NCBI GenBank assembly: GCA_020634935.1
Contig: JACKAT010000009.1
Coordinates: 82,865 to 146,864 of the forward strand
DNA length: 64,000 nucleotides
Reading direction: 5' to 3'
DNA from: Anaerolineales bacterium
GTDB lineage: Bacteria > Chloroflexota > Anaerolineae > 4572-78 > J111
Below the pieces are notes generated by a model, which worked only from the letters and a program-made list of their open reading frames with translations, made no database searches and had not been told where the DNA came from. Within the stretch, counting starts at the first letter, position 1; the number at the start of each line of letters is the position of its first letter. This document shows positions 1 through 9,170 of this stretch, piece after piece. The translations under genes were made by a program, and so were the position numbers.

Positions 1-27
1 ATCCTAAAGTTGGTTCGAATGGTATCA

Positions 28-51
28 GGGAGTAGGGAATAAGGAGTAAGG
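28..51. repeat. heptamer-phased short repeat
   Basis: Three consecutive degenerate 7-mers (GGGAGTA, GGGAATA, AGGAGTA) followed by a partial fourth. It is one of about ten heptamer-phased tracts in the spacers of this window and resembles the short tandemly repeated repetitive sequences of cyanobacteria. No coding potential is apparent. Confidence 0.6.
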
Positions 52-180
52 TCAAAACTGATCGGCAGGGCGTAATTTGAGTTATTTTACCAAGCTGATC
101 GGCGCGGGTCAATATGTCGTGGTTCTCGCGTTTGGTCGCCGGATTATCCCCTTGTTGGCCGTCGCTGCGCTGTAGTTCAA

Positions 181-264
181 AAGGTGACAGTCACTTGAAC
201 ACGCTAAATCGATCAGATTGAGCTACTGAGATGCTGATTTATCGACAATAAGTGACTGTCACCT
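181..264. repeat. family A palindromic element (core only)
   Basis: The inverted repeat AAGGTGACAGTCACTT / AAGTGACTGTCACCT encloses an AT-rich centre of about 53 bp. The left side is preceded by AGTTCAA, a remnant of the outer terminal repeat found on complete copies. The interior matches the copy upstream of the MntA-HepT gene more closely than the other copies, so there are at least two subfamilies. Non-autonomous MITE-like element; no transposase is present in the window. Confidence 0.85.
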
Positions 265-342
265 GAAGTCCCGTTCTGTTAAAACAGAGAACGTAGCTGG
301 GCGCGCCACGGTCGTTTTCGCCGCCGGATTCGACGCGTTTCC

Positions 343-548
343 AACGAAAAACGCCATGTTTCCAACGTAAGCCACGCCTTTTCCAATATTTGCTTCATTT
401 TTCCAACGTAGGCCGCGTCTTTTTCAATATTTGCTTCATTTTTCCAACGTAGGCCACGCCTTTTTCAATATTTACTTCATTTTTCCAACGTAGGCCGCGT
501 CTTTTTCAACATTTGCTTCATTTTTCCAACGTAGACAACGCGTTTTTA
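343..548. repeat. 41-bp tandem array 1
   Basis: Roughly five copies of a T-rich unit containing CAATATTTGCTTCATTTTTC and CAACGTAGGCCGCG. The CAAT/CAAC anchor recurs at 384, 425, 466 and 507, which is exactly 41 bp each time. Since 41 is not a multiple of three and no frame stays open, the array is non-coding. It passes directly into a second 41-bp array of unrelated sequence. Confidence 0.9.
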
Positions 549-563
549 GCTAAAAAGGCCTGG

Positions 564-790
564 TCTACGAGGGATTCATCGACCTCGCCGCGGCGAGGCA
601 CCCCTTTTTCGCGGATGGATCGCCCTTGGCGGGGCGAGGCGCCTTTATTTGCCGGATGAAGCGGCCTCGGCGGCGCGAGACACCTTTATTGGCCGGATGC
701 AGCGTCTTTGGCGGCGCAAGACACCTCTATTGCTCGGATTGGACGCTCTCAGCCGCGTGAGGGGGCTGTATTGGCCGGATTCACTGCCCT
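564..790. repeat. 41-bp tandem array 2 (GC-rich)
   Basis: About five copies of a GC-rich unit with core GGCCGGATGAAGC and GGCGGCGCGAGACACC. The TATT anchor recurs at 646, 687, 728 and 769, again exactly 41 bp apart, and the phase extends back to about 605. The sequence is unrelated to the preceding T-rich array, yet the period is identical. Non-coding; no terminator or promoter is evident. Confidence 0.85.
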
Positions 791-802
791 AGGCAGCGCG
801 TG

Positions 803-835
803 AAACCTATAAGGTTTCTAAAAACCTTATAGGTT
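803..835. repeat. palindrome AAACCTATAAGGTTT
   Basis: Perfect 15-bp arms (AAACCTATAAGGTTT and its complement) flank the 3-nt loop CTA. Each arm is itself nearly palindromic, so several foldings are possible. It lies 200 bp downstream of the leftward PA14 gene. The rest of 836-1041 is AT-rich with no gene recognised. Confidence 0.7.
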
Positions 836-1041
836 TTGACTCTGAGACCGGGCCGGGCGGTGAATTTTACTTTGGGACGGACGGGGTTGCTTGTTTGGTT
901 TGTATTGTCAATGTTTATAATTTATGGATAATTGTTGTAGACGGGTTGGAAGAATTGGGATTGGAACCTAATCAATTCGGTGGGGTAATGAGTCTAAAGA
1001 ATTGAAATATCGATTTTGCCCGTCTTAACTACCGGGTTGCC

Positions 1042-3132
1042 CTAAGGCGTAATGGTGCCGGTTGCTGTCATCGTCGCCGTCGCGGTCAGGGTGGCGGTGG
1101 GCGTCTCGGTTGAAGTGCCGGTGGGGGTGTGGGTCAAAGTGAGAGTAGGGGTGGTGGTCGAAATCTCTGTAGGCGTTGAAGTTGCGGTGCCTGTTGAGGT
1201 CGGTGTCGATGACGGCGTCAGGATGCCGGTGGGTGTGGCCGTGGCCGGGATGAGCTCCCAACTAAAGTGAACTTGAGCGTTGCCGGTGCGTTCATAATAT
1301 TCAACCACCAACTGCCGGGAGCCGTTGAGACTGAGATCGATGGTTCGCGTGCGCAAGCTGGCGGCGTCTGACCACTCATTCAAGACCAACCCCCCGTCAA
1401 CGTAGAAGCGCAGCCCGTCGTCAAAATCGGCGGTGAAGCGATAGAGACCCGGCGAGAAGTTAATCGTCCGGCTCCAGCGCGCCGAGAAGTTATCGGCGGG
1501 CAGCGCCGAGTCGGGCGAGCTAAAACCCCAGTTGAAATTGATGACGGGATCGTTACGGGTTAAGGCCACCTGACCGGCCAAATCGGCGTTCGGCCAGTAC
1601 TCGCCCTTCCAGTCGGGAAACGAGGGTACGGTCGTGGCCGTAGGAGTGGTGACCGCGCTCCGGCTCCAGCGAAATTCGATGACCGCGTCGCCGGTGCGAT
1701 CATAATATTCCACCCGGACTTCGTGTGAGCCGCCGCTGAGGGCGTAATCGCGGGACACCTCGCGGCGGGTGCCGTCGCGCCACTCGTCGATGATCAGCCG
1801 GTCGTCGATCCACAGGCGCGCGCCATCATCCACCACCAAGGTAAAACGGTAGCTGTCCGGCGCAAAATCGATGAGCCGGTCCCAGCGCACCGAGAAGTTA
1901 TTGTTCGGCAGGCCGGGCGCGGGCGCGCCGGTGCTCCAGTCGAAGTTAATGCTGGGGTCGTCGCGGATTAGCAGCGGCTCGCCAAAGAGGTTGACGTTGG
2001 GCCAGTAAGCGCCGCGCCAGCTAAAGTAGGGCGGGCCGGGGTTGGGCGGCGGCACTCCCCCCACTTTTTCCAGCCAGAAGCGAACCGAACCGCCGGGGGT
2101 GAAGTTGGCATACTCGATGCGAACTTCGTAGCGGCCGCTGAAGCGGATGAAATAGTCGGCGCTGATCTGGCGCGGCGGCGTCACAAACCACTCATCGATG
2201 ATTAAATCATCATTTACCCACAGCCGTACTCCATCATCGGCTCGAATATTGAAAATATACTGCCCGGCTTCCAAGTCGTAAGTGCGCAGCCAGCGGGCCG
2301 AAAAGCCGGAGGCCGGCAGGTCGGGTGAGGGGCCGGTGCTGCCCCAGGTGAAATCGATGCCGGGTTCGTTGCGAACCACCACCGGTGAGCCGGTCAGGTT
2401 GGTGTTGTTGTAATATTCGGCCTGCCAATCGCCGATGGATGGAATGACAATAGTTGTCGGAGTAGCGATGATGATTACATTATTATCATTATTATCATTG
2501 TTCGAGGGAGAAGGAACCGGTGTGGGCGAAAGGGGGGGCGTCGGCTGGCCGGCTTCGATCACACTGAACTCGGCCGCGGTTCTGGTGGCGGTGGTGGTCG
2601 AGGCGGCGGTGACGCGAACGGTGGCCAGGTTGGCCCAGCCGGTATTGGCCGGCAGCAAAAACGAGGCGATGAAGGTGCCGTTGCCGGCTACCGGGACGTT
2701 GGTGACGAGCGTGACCAGACCCTGCGTGCCGGTCGGATCATCGACCTGGGCGCTGACCGTATCGCCGGGCGTCCACCCCTGGCCGGTGATGGTAATCAAC
2801 GTGCCGGAACTCCCCTGTACCGGCAGCAGCGCGATCGAGGCTGAGCCGGAGGCCGGCGGGGTAACGATGGGGCTGACCTGACCGGTGGGGGTAGCAAAAC
2901 CAACATTGCGGGTCGGCGTTGGCAGGGTGGAGACGGCGGGGCCTATTCCCAACAGGAAATAGCCCAGCACACAAATCAATAAGCCCAAGATAGCGACCAC
3001 GACCAGTAATATGGCAGCCAAAATGGGCTGGGCCAGCAACCGGTCGAGCCAGCTTTTAGTAGGGGGGCGGGTTGGTTTTGTTTGTTGCATCGTAGCGCCT
3101 CGCTCTCCGACCCGATTGATCGGTTTTAACAT
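1042..3132 (-). CDS. membrane-anchored surface protein with three PA14 domains
   Basis: Predicted type II membrane protein of 696 residues exported to the cell surface. A short cytoplasmic Arg/Lys-rich stretch precedes one hydrophobic helix (about residues 35-60). An IPT/Ig-like domain follows (about 90-200, with TITGQGWTPGD), then an Asn/Asp-rich linker encoded by an ATT-repeat tract. Three consecutive PA14 modules (about 235-600) each begin W-x-G/A-E-Y-W/Y-x-N and contain a D-D/D-G-x-R-L-W-x-D pattern. The tail is about 60 residues of almost pure Thr/Pro/Ser, probably a glycosylated stalk. PA14 modules usually bind carbohydrate, so adhesion or polysaccharide binding is likely; no catalytic domain is seen. 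ATG at 3132 is chosen because AGGAG lies 8 nt upstream; a second possible ATG is at 3090. Divergent from the YihY gene. Confidence 0.85.
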   Translation of the reverse strand: MLKPINRVGERGATMQQTKPTRPPTKSWLDRLLAQPILAAILLVVVAILGLLICVLGYFLLGIGPAVSTLPTPTRNVGFATPTGQVSPIVTPPASGSASIALLPVQGSSGTLITITGQGWTPGDTVSAQVDDPTGTQGLVTLVTNVPVAGNGTFIASFLLPANTGWANLATVRVTAASTTTATRTAAEFSVIEAGQPTPPLSPTPVPSPSNNDNNDNNVIIIATPTTIVIPSIGDWQAEYYNNTNLTGSPVVVRNEPGIDFTWGSTGPSPDLPASGFSARWLRTYDLEAGQYIFNIRADDGVRLWVNDDLIIDEWFVTPPRQISADYFIRFSGRYEVRIEYANFTPGGSVRFWLEKVGGVPPPNPGPPYFSWRGAYWPNVNLFGEPLLIRDDPSINFDWSTGAPAPGLPNNNFSVRWDRLIDFAPDSYRFTLVVDDGARLWIDDRLIIDEWRDGTRREVSRDYALSGGSHEVRVEYYDRTGDAVIEFRWSRSAVTTPTATTVPSFPDWKGEYWPNADLAGQVALTRNDPVINFNWGFSSPDSALPADNFSARWSRTINFSPGLYRFTADFDDGLRFYVDGGLVLNEWSDAASLRTRTIDLSLNGSRQLVVEYYERTGNAQVHFSWELIPATATPTGILTPSSTPTSTGTATSTPTEISTTTPTLTLTHTPTGTSTETPTATLTATATMTATGTITP

Positions 3133-3413
3133 GTTATGTCTCCTATTATACCAGAAAGCTCCCAGAGTGTAACAGCCAAAGTTTGTTTTAAAGGGGGGAA
3201 ATAGTCCGGCCTGGTCGCTTCGAGCGAATGGCCCCGCATCTACCCCAAAAACTTGGCGGCAAATCCTTGGTTTTGGGTAAGTGCGGCAGCAGTTTGCGCC
3301 TGGGCCAGTTACCTGGAAATTGGGGCTACCGTTTATGGCCCTTCTTGTGCATATCAATCGCTGCGCGTAGAATCCTTAAAAATTTATTGAGCTTACCGAG
3401 TTTTGGAGTTAAC

Positions 3414-4298
3414 ATGGGTCTCAAAGCACGAATCGCAGCCGTCTTTGAATGGCTGGATACATGGGCATTTGGTATTCCAACAATTCTAAAGCGCACATTT
3501 CAGAGCTTCGGTGAAACGAACGCGGCGGAGTCAGCCTCGAGTATCGCTTACTATGCCTTGTTTTCGTTATTTCCGATGGTCCTTTTTACAATCTCCTTGG
3601 CCAGTTCGGTGCTGCGGGATCAAACCATTCAGCAGCGGGTATTGCAATATATTGATGATTTTTTGCCGACGGCTCAGGATTTGGTTAACCAAAATATCGA
3701 ACGGGCGCTGGAGTTACAAGGGGCCATCCAGATTGTCAGTTTGGTCGGTCTATTGTGGGCCGCTTCGGGGGTGTTTACCATCCTGGCGACTAACATCAAC
3801 CGGGCCTGGCACACGGCTCAACGGCGTAACTTTGTACAAGGACGTTTGTTGGGGCTGGGAATTGTGATGAGTCTGGCAGTGTTATTTATCTTGTGGCTTA
3901 TTTTTACCACCATCTTGAACCTGCTGCCCTTAGTCGATGTTTTGATGTTCGGTACTGTTAACATTTATGATACCTATGCCTGGAGCATTTTGACCCAACT
4001 TGTACCCAGCTTTTTTCTGATGATTGCCTTTATCAATTTGTATCGCTGGGTGCCAAATACCAAAGTGAGATGGCGCGAGGCGGTCTGGGGAGCGTTGGTC
4101 TCGGTCATCGGGTTTCAGATGATTACGGCCGGGTTTCGTTGGTTTTTAACCAGCGGTATGGCCCGGTACCAGGTGATTTACGGTTCGCTGGGGGCGGTCA
4201 TTGCGTTGATGCTGTGGTTGTATTTAAGCAGTGTGGTGGTGCTGCTGGGGGCGCATCTGACCGCGGCGATTGCTCTAAAGACGCGGCTCGACAGTTAA
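3414..4298 (+). CDS. YihY/BrkB family inner-membrane protein
   Basis: 294-residue polytopic membrane protein. The YihY/UPF0761 signature appears early (ESASSIAYYALFSLFPMVLF), followed by further hydrophobic segments and the family-typical WHTAQRRNFVQGRL and YRWVPNTKVRWREAVWGAL stretches. The last helix contains LYLSSVVVLLGAHLTAAI. Some family members were once called RNase BN, an assignment later withdrawn; the transport substrate is unknown. The frame is open 186 bp further upstream, but ATG at 3414 has GGAG 6 nt before it and starts the conserved N-terminus. It appears monocistronic. Confidence 0.9.
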   Translation: MGLKARIAAVFEWLDTWAFGIPTILKRTFQSFGETNAAESASSIAYYALFSLFPMVLFTISLASSVLRDQTIQQRVLQYIDDFLPTAQDLVNQNIERALELQGAIQIVSLVGLLWAASGVFTILATNINRAWHTAQRRNFVQGRLLGLGIVMSLAVLFILWLIFTTILNLLPLVDVLMFGTVNIYDTYAWSILTQLVPSFFLMIAFINLYRWVPNTKVRWREAVWGALVSVIGFQMITAGFRWFLTSGMARYQVIYGSLGAVIALMLWLYLSSVVVLLGAHLTAAIALKTRLDS

Positions 4299-4307
4299 GC
4301 GTTGTGG

Positions 4308-4336
4308 CACTTTTGCATTTTCGATGCAAGAAAGTG
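4308..4336 (+). terminator. imperfect hairpin after the YihY gene
   Basis: CACTTTTGCAT and ATGCAAGAAAGTG form an extended hairpin with a TTTCG loop 10 bp after the stop codon. There is no T-run, so it may act as a 3-prime stabilising structure and not as an intrinsic terminator. Confidence 0.35.
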
Positions 4337-4443
4337 TTAAATATGGTAGAATAAAATAGCAAGATGGATTCAATCGGGGGGATTGTGGTTGATACCCTCT
4401 GACCCCAAATAATACTATAATGATTTACAAGAGAGTGTGAATA

Positions 4444-5577
4444 ATGGCCTATAACTCTGCTGAAATTCGTAAGCTGCTGCAAAATGCTCTGGGTGAAGAT
4501 GAATTTATGTCGCTGTGCTATGATTATTTCCGGCCGGTGTATGATCAATTTTCGGCGGGGATGGGCCGGCTGCAAAAAACGCAGCGATTGCTTGAATATT
4601 GTGAGAGACAGGATAAATTCGATGAGCTGCTGGCTCATGTGCGTGAGATCAACCCCGGCCAGGTTGATAAGTTTGTGGGGGCGATTGGCGGCCCGGTGAA
4701 ACAAGCGGCAGTTCAGACGACTCCTTCAACCGTTAGGCAAGATTATCAAAACCCTCCACAGATGAACATGGGAACGGTTGATGTGGACCACATCAAATCA
4801 TTATTAGATATTAAACAGCGTCGGCTGAAAGTGTTGGAAAAGCAACAAGCCGCCATGGCGGATTTAACGCCCCCTCACATCGTGGTGGAAATAGAGACTT
4901 TGCAGGATGAAATTAAGCAATTTCAGGCTCAGTTGGGGCAACCATCTTCCTTCACAAAAAGCCCATCGGCCGACCCTGTCGTTCAATCGAAAGGATCAAC
5001 TCCCGACTCAGATATTCAGCCGGACAAAGAAATCTTTGTTTCCTACGCCTGGGGCGGCGACAGTGAGGTGATTGTCAATCAGCTCGATCAGGCTTTCAAG
5101 GACAAAGGTATCACGATTATCCGTGACAAACGGGATTTAGGTTATAGGGGGAGTATTAAAGAATTTATGGGAAAGATTGGGCGCGGTAAAGCGGTCGTTG
5201 TGGTCATCAGCAAAAAATATCTCGAGTCGGAAAATTGTATGTTTGAGCTAATCCAAATTGCTGAAAATGATCAATTTTATGATCGAATTTTTCCTATTGT
5301 GTTAAGTGATGCCAATATTTACAAGCCGGTCCAGCGTATTCACTATGTCAAATATTGGGAAGATCAAGTCAAGGAGCTTGATGAGGCGATTAAGAGCGTT
5401 GGCTCGGCCAATTTAGAGGGTATTCGAGACGATATCGATCTTTACACCAAAATTCGAGCCGCGATTGCCGGCTTGACCAATACCCTTAAAGATATGAACA
5501 CGCTCACGCCTGATATGCATCGAGACGCCAATTTTGAACAACTAATCAAGGCGGTTGAGCGAAAAATGACCGAATAG
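4444..5577 (+). CDS. EAD-like/TIR domain protein, candidate immune effector
   Basis: 377 residues in three parts. Residues 1-80 form an all-helical domain (start AEIRKLLQNALGEDEFMSLC) resembling the death-like effector-associated domains (EADs) that recruit bacterial conflict effectors by homotypic contact. Residues 110-165 are helical or coiled-coil and carry an LLxIKQRRLxxLEKQQ plus TPPHIVVEIETLQDEI segment. Residues 194-320 are a TIR domain: EIFVSYAWG in strand A, RDKRDLGYRGS as BB-loop, VVVVISKKYLESENCMFEL with the candidate catalytic Glu at 268. TIR domains with this Glu generally hydrolyse NAD+ or make cyclic ADP-ribose signals. EAD partners normally sit elsewhere in the genome and none is adjacent. 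NADase activity and a defence role are inferences. Confidence 0.82.
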   Translation: MAYNSAEIRKLLQNALGEDEFMSLCYDYFRPVYDQFSAGMGRLQKTQRLLEYCERQDKFDELLAHVREINPGQVDKFVGAIGGPVKQAAVQTTPSTVRQDYQNPPQMNMGTVDVDHIKSLLDIKQRRLKVLEKQQAAMADLTPPHIVVEIETLQDEIKQFQAQLGQPSSFTKSPSADPVVQSKGSTPDSDIQPDKEIFVSYAWGGDSEVIVNQLDQAFKDKGITIIRDKRDLGYRGSIKEFMGKIGRGKAVVVVISKKYLESENCMFELIQIAENDQFYDRIFPIVLSDANIYKPVQRIHYVKYWEDQVKELDEAIKSVGSANLEGIRDDIDLYTKIRAAIAGLTNTLKDMNTLTPDMHRDANFEQLIKAVERKMTE

Positions 5578-5616
5578 TGAGGCTATTAATATCAATGGTT
5601 AGTGCTTTTATTATAT

Positions 5617-5749
5617 ACACTATGTTTGCACTTTTTTAGAAACCAGGTTTTTGAGGCCCAATTGCTGGCCTTTTGGGGCAAAAAGCGCCCTTTTTTAACG
5701 CAAAAAACCTGGTTTCTTGCCATAATACTTTTAAGTGCAAAGGTAGTGT
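5617..5749. repeat. family B nested palindrome, copy 1
   Basis: The outer inverted repeat ACACTATGTTTGCACTTT / AAGTGCAAAGGTAGTGT encloses a second palindrome, AGAAACCAGGTTTTT / AAAAAACCTGGTTTCT. The outer module recurs near 22.1 kb around a completely different inner palindrome. The right end lies 31 bp before the PAC2 start codon and passes into TTATATAG, so it may influence that gene's promoter. Confidence 0.8.
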
Positions 5750-5779
5750 TATATAGAAGGAAAGATTGAGGACATTAGA

Positions 5780-6700
5780 ATGAGAGATGTAGTCGATTTA
5801 TGGACCATTCCCCAGGCTGAAGAGCTATATATGATTGCCGGCTGGCATCAATGGGCCGATGCCGGGGCGATTTCATCAGGTCTACCCCAGTATCTTATCC
5901 AGTATACCGGCGCCTCCAAAATTGGCGAGATCAAGCCGAAAGGCTTTTATCTGTTTCAAATTCCCGGAACGCATCATCTGCTGCGCCCCGAAATCAAGTT
6001 GGATCAAGGGTATCGCCAAACGTTGCAAACCCATAGCAACGAGCTGTTTTATATCGGCAATGACCAGAAGGGATTGGTCATCTTTCTGGGCGATGAGCCG
6101 CATCTGGCGGTTGATGAGTACGCCGAAGCCTTCTTTGATATCGTGGAGGAATTGGATGTTAAACGCGTAGCGGCGCTGGGCGGGGTGTACGGCCCCGTGC
6201 CTTACGATAAAGATCGCGAAATCGCTTGCGTATATAGCCTGCCTTACTTGAAGGAAGAGTTAAGTGAATATGCTGTTCGATTCTCTGATTATGAGGGCGG
6301 TGTGACGATCGGATCTTATCTGCTAGATCAGGCTGAGGAGCGTGGCCTTGAATATTTTGCTTTCTATGGATTTGTCCCGGCGTATGATCTGTCACAAAAC
6401 CAATCGGTCCCGCTGCAAGGATTACGGGTTGAGAACGATTACAAGGCCTGGTACGACATCATGCGCCGGCTTAGCCACATGTTTGGATTGGAATACAGCT
6501 TGTCAGACTTGGATGAGAGCAGCGATGAACTGATAAACTCGATGAGCGCCAAAATTGATGAGTTAGAGCAGAAATTACCGCAGCTCAAAGTGAGGGAATA
6601 CATTGAGAAAGTCAGCGACGACTTTACCGAAACCTCTTTCATGCCGCTCAGCGATGTGTGGAAACGGGAATTAGACGATCTTTTTGAAGATTTGGAGTAA
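5780..6700 (+). CDS. PAC2 family protein
   Basis: 306-residue soluble protein of the PAC2 (proteasome assembly chaperone 2-like) family. The N-terminal half contains the family-typical MIAGWHQWADAGAISSGLPQYL, FLGDEPHL and AALGGVYGPVPYDK segments with a Rossmann-like core. The C-terminal part is helical and acidic (ELINSMSAKIDELEQKLP). Archaeal and actinobacterial members occur alongside proteasomes, but the biochemical role is not established. ATG at 5780 is preceded by GAGG about 10 nt upstream. A family B palindrome lies directly upstream, so transcription may start at its right edge. The stop is 23 bp from the convergent mutS2 stop. Confidence 0.82.
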   Translation: MRDVVDLWTIPQAEELYMIAGWHQWADAGAISSGLPQYLIQYTGASKIGEIKPKGFYLFQIPGTHHLLRPEIKLDQGYRQTLQTHSNELFYIGNDQKGLVIFLGDEPHLAVDEYAEAFFDIVEELDVKRVAALGGVYGPVPYDKDREIACVYSLPYLKEELSEYAVRFSDYEGGVTIGSYLLDQAEERGLEYFAFYGFVPAYDLSQNQSVPLQGLRVENDYKAWYDIMRRLSHMFGLEYSLSDLDESSDELINSMSAKIDELEQKLPQLKVREYIEKVSDDFTETSFMPLSDVWKRELDDLFEDLE

Positions 6701-6723
6701 CTTCCAGTCACCCCGTTTGCTGA

Positions 6724-9156
6724 CTAATTGACCGCCAATTTGGCGATGGTTACACCGTCGCCGCCTTCGCCTTCCCGGCCGGCCCGATAGGTGCTGATCA
6801 TCGGGTGCCGGCTTAACGCCTGCCGCACCGTTTGGCGTAAAACCCCACTGCCCCGGCCATGAATAATCCGCACCCAGGGTAATTGGGCTAAAAAAGCCTG
6901 ATCCAGATAGTGATCAAGCCGCAGCAGCGCCTCGTCGGCTATATGGCCGCGCAGATCCAACTCCATTCCCGGCGACTCGACTACCGGCGTTTTGACGCTT
7001 GGCGGGGGGCTGGAGCGTTTTTTCCGTCCTTTGAGTTCCAACGTTTTCAACGGAACTGTTGCCCGAAAATGCCCTAACTGAACCTCCGCATCCGGCCCGG
7101 CGATGGCCACCACTTCGCCCAAGGTTTGATACTGGTTGATAAAGACCTGATCACCCACTCGAATAGGGCCATTTTGGTCGGCGTCGGGTTGGCTCTTGTC
7201 GTTGGGCTCCGGTTTGGGCAGGGCTTTGAGCGGCGCTAAGCTGGATTCAAGCGTCTCCAGTTGCTCGTTAACCGTTTCGACTGTCTCGGCGGCGGCGGCT
7301 TGCGCGGCGGCCTGGCGGCGTTCCAGATCGGCTTGCGCTTCCGCTTCCAGCACCCGAATGCGCTCGCGGGCGGCCTTGATCTCCCGCCGAGCGTCGGCCC
7401 GGGCCGAGTTGAGAATGTCGCGCCGTTCGGCCTGAACGGCGGTCAACTGCTGCCGTCGCTCCTCGACTAAGGCCTGGGCTTGCTCCAGTTCGGTCTCAGC
7501 TTCAAGGCGTTTGGCCTGTGCTGCTTCGGCTTGGGTTTTGATTTCGCCCAGCATGGCCTCCAACTGCTGCGCTCCCTCACTCATTAAGTTGCGGGCCTGA
7601 TCGATGACGCGATCCGGTAAGCCTAACCGGCGGGCGATGGTGAAGGCGTTCGACTCGCCGGGAATGCCGATTTGCAGCCGATAGGTTGGCGTCAGGGTTT
7701 CGGCATCGAAAGCCATACTGGCATTGATCACGCCGCTGGTGGCGTGGGCATAAGCCTTTAACTCCGAGTAGTGGGTTGCCACAAACGTCGTTGTGCCGCG
7801 CTCCAACAACTCCAGCATGATGGCGCGGGCCAGAGCCGAGCCTTCTTCCGGATCGGTCCCCGCGCCTAACTCATCGAAAATGACCAGCGACTGCTCGTCG
7901 CACACCGTTAAAATTCTGACAATGTTGGTCATGTGACCGGAGAAAGTGGACAGGCTCTGCTCAATCGACTGTTCATCGCCGATATCGGCCAGGACATTAT
8001 TGAAGATGGGCAGGCGTGAGCCCTCGGTGGCCGGAATCCATAACCCGGCCTGGGCCATCGCCGCCAGCAGGCCGATGGTTTTGAGCGAGACCGTTTTGCC
8101 GCCCGTGTTGGGGCCGGTGATGACAACCATGCGGGCCTCATCGGGCAGCGGCAAATCGAGCGGCACCACCGTTTCCGGATCGAGCAGGGGGTGCCGAGCA
8201 GCCATCAACTCGATGGCCGGACGGTTTGATCGCCGGCGATTCTCATCCGGCAGGGTTTGCCGGCCGTTGAAATCGATGAGGTTCGGTTCGGTGGCCTCGA
8301 TGGCCCAGGCGTATTTGGCTTTGGCAAAGGCCAGGTCAAGCTCGGCCAGTGCTTCGACGGTGTGGTTGATGAGGTCGCCGTGGCTGCTGATCAGGGCTGA
8401 CAGCTCAGCCAGAATGCGCTGGATCTCTTCCTCTTCTTGGAGTTGAAGCTGTCGCCACTTGTTGTTTAGCTCGACGACGGCCAGCGGTTCGACAAAAATA
8501 GTCGCGCCGCTGGCGCTCTGATCTTGGATCACGCCTTGAATGCGACCTTTAAATTCGGCCTTGACCGGCACCACGTAACGCCCGCCGCGCTGGGTGACGA
8601 TGGTATCTTGTAGGTATATTTTGAGCTGGCTTGAGGTGATAATACGGTTGAGCCGCTCGGTTAGCCGATTGTGAGCGATGTCCATCTCGCGCCGGATGCG
8701 GGCCAGGTTGGCGCTGGCGCTGCTTTTGACCTCGCCGCTGTCTTCGATGGCCTGGCTGATGGCATTGACCACGCCGGGACACTCTTCAATGCGTTGAGCG
8801 ATGTCGGCCAGCCGTGGGTAGGCGTCGGCCAGCCGGATGATGTTGCGATACAGTTCGCGGGCGGCGATTAGCGTTTGCCGTACTTCGAGTAGTTCGGGCG
8901 GCGGCAGCACAAAGCCGCGATGCGTGCGATCGACGTAAGGCCGGACATCGCGCGCACCGCCGACGCCGAGGTTAACCTTGACCGTCAATAAATGGCTGGC
9001 TTCGCGGGTTTCGATTTGCCAGCCCTGCACCTCTGAAAAATAAGGCGAGGGTTTGAGGTTAAGCGCCAACTCTTTACTGGCCGAAAAAGCGGCGTATTTA
9101 GCCAACCGCTCTAAAATTTTGGGGAATTCAAGAATGTTAAGATGCTTTTCTTGCAC
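6724..9156 (-). CDS. mutS2: MutS2 ATPase/endonuclease
   Basis: 810 residues, the usual length for MutS2. The N-terminal core and clamp (1-300) precede an ABC-type ATPase with Walker A GPNTGGKT at 348-355, Walker B LVIFDELGAGTDPEEGSALA near 430, and the HATHYSEL-type switch as FVATHYSELKAYA. A long Ala/Glu/Arg-rich coiled coil follows (about 530-650). The C-terminal Smr domain (about 735-810) has the ELDLRG and IIHGRGSGVLR motifs. Bacterial MutS2 suppresses recombination or, in Bacillus, splits collided ribosomes; which applies here is unknown. It is the second gene of a leftward pair, 14 bp after the CvpA-family gene. Confidence 0.96.
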   Translation of the reverse strand: MQEKHLNILEFPKILERLAKYAAFSASKELALNLKPSPYFSEVQGWQIETREASHLLTVKVNLGVGGARDVRPYVDRTHRGFVLPPPELLEVRQTLIAARELYRNIIRLADAYPRLADIAQRIEECPGVVNAISQAIEDSGEVKSSASANLARIRREMDIAHNRLTERLNRIITSSQLKIYLQDTIVTQRGGRYVVPVKAEFKGRIQGVIQDQSASGATIFVEPLAVVELNNKWRQLQLQEEEEIQRILAELSALISSHGDLINHTVEALAELDLAFAKAKYAWAIEATEPNLIDFNGRQTLPDENRRRSNRPAIELMAARHPLLDPETVVPLDLPLPDEARMVVITGPNTGGKTVSLKTIGLLAAMAQAGLWIPATEGSRLPIFNNVLADIGDEQSIEQSLSTFSGHMTNIVRILTVCDEQSLVIFDELGAGTDPEEGSALARAIMLELLERGTTTFVATHYSELKAYAHATSGVINASMAFDAETLTPTYRLQIGIPGESNAFTIARRLGLPDRVIDQARNLMSEGAQQLEAMLGEIKTQAEAAQAKRLEAETELEQAQALVEERRQQLTAVQAERRDILNSARADARREIKAARERIRVLEAEAQADLERRQAAAQAAAAETVETVNEQLETLESSLAPLKALPKPEPNDKSQPDADQNGPIRVGDQVFINQYQTLGEVVAIAGPDAEVQLGHFRATVPLKTLELKGRKKRSSPPPSVKTPVVESPGMELDLRGHIADEALLRLDHYLDQAFLAQLPWVRIIHGRGSGVLRQTVRQALSRHPMISTYRAGREGEGGDGVTIAKLAVN

Positions 9157-9170
9157 AATTGATCCTATTT

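Noticed and set aside
1..20. GGTTCGAAT resembling a tRNA T-loop
   Set aside because: The flanking bases cannot form the T-stem and no other tRNA arms are present.
343..790. Possible CRISPR array in the 41-bp repeats
   Set aside because: Units are contiguous with no unique spacers and no cas genes are present.
1052..1270. Rightward frame of Val-rich repeats
   Set aside because: Antisense of the Thr/Pro-rich tail of the PA14 protein; repetitive codons keep it open.
3145..3150. TATAAT (minus strand) as the PA14 gene promoter
   Set aside because: It lies only 12 bp before the chosen ATG and would leave no room for the AGGAG site in the mRNA.
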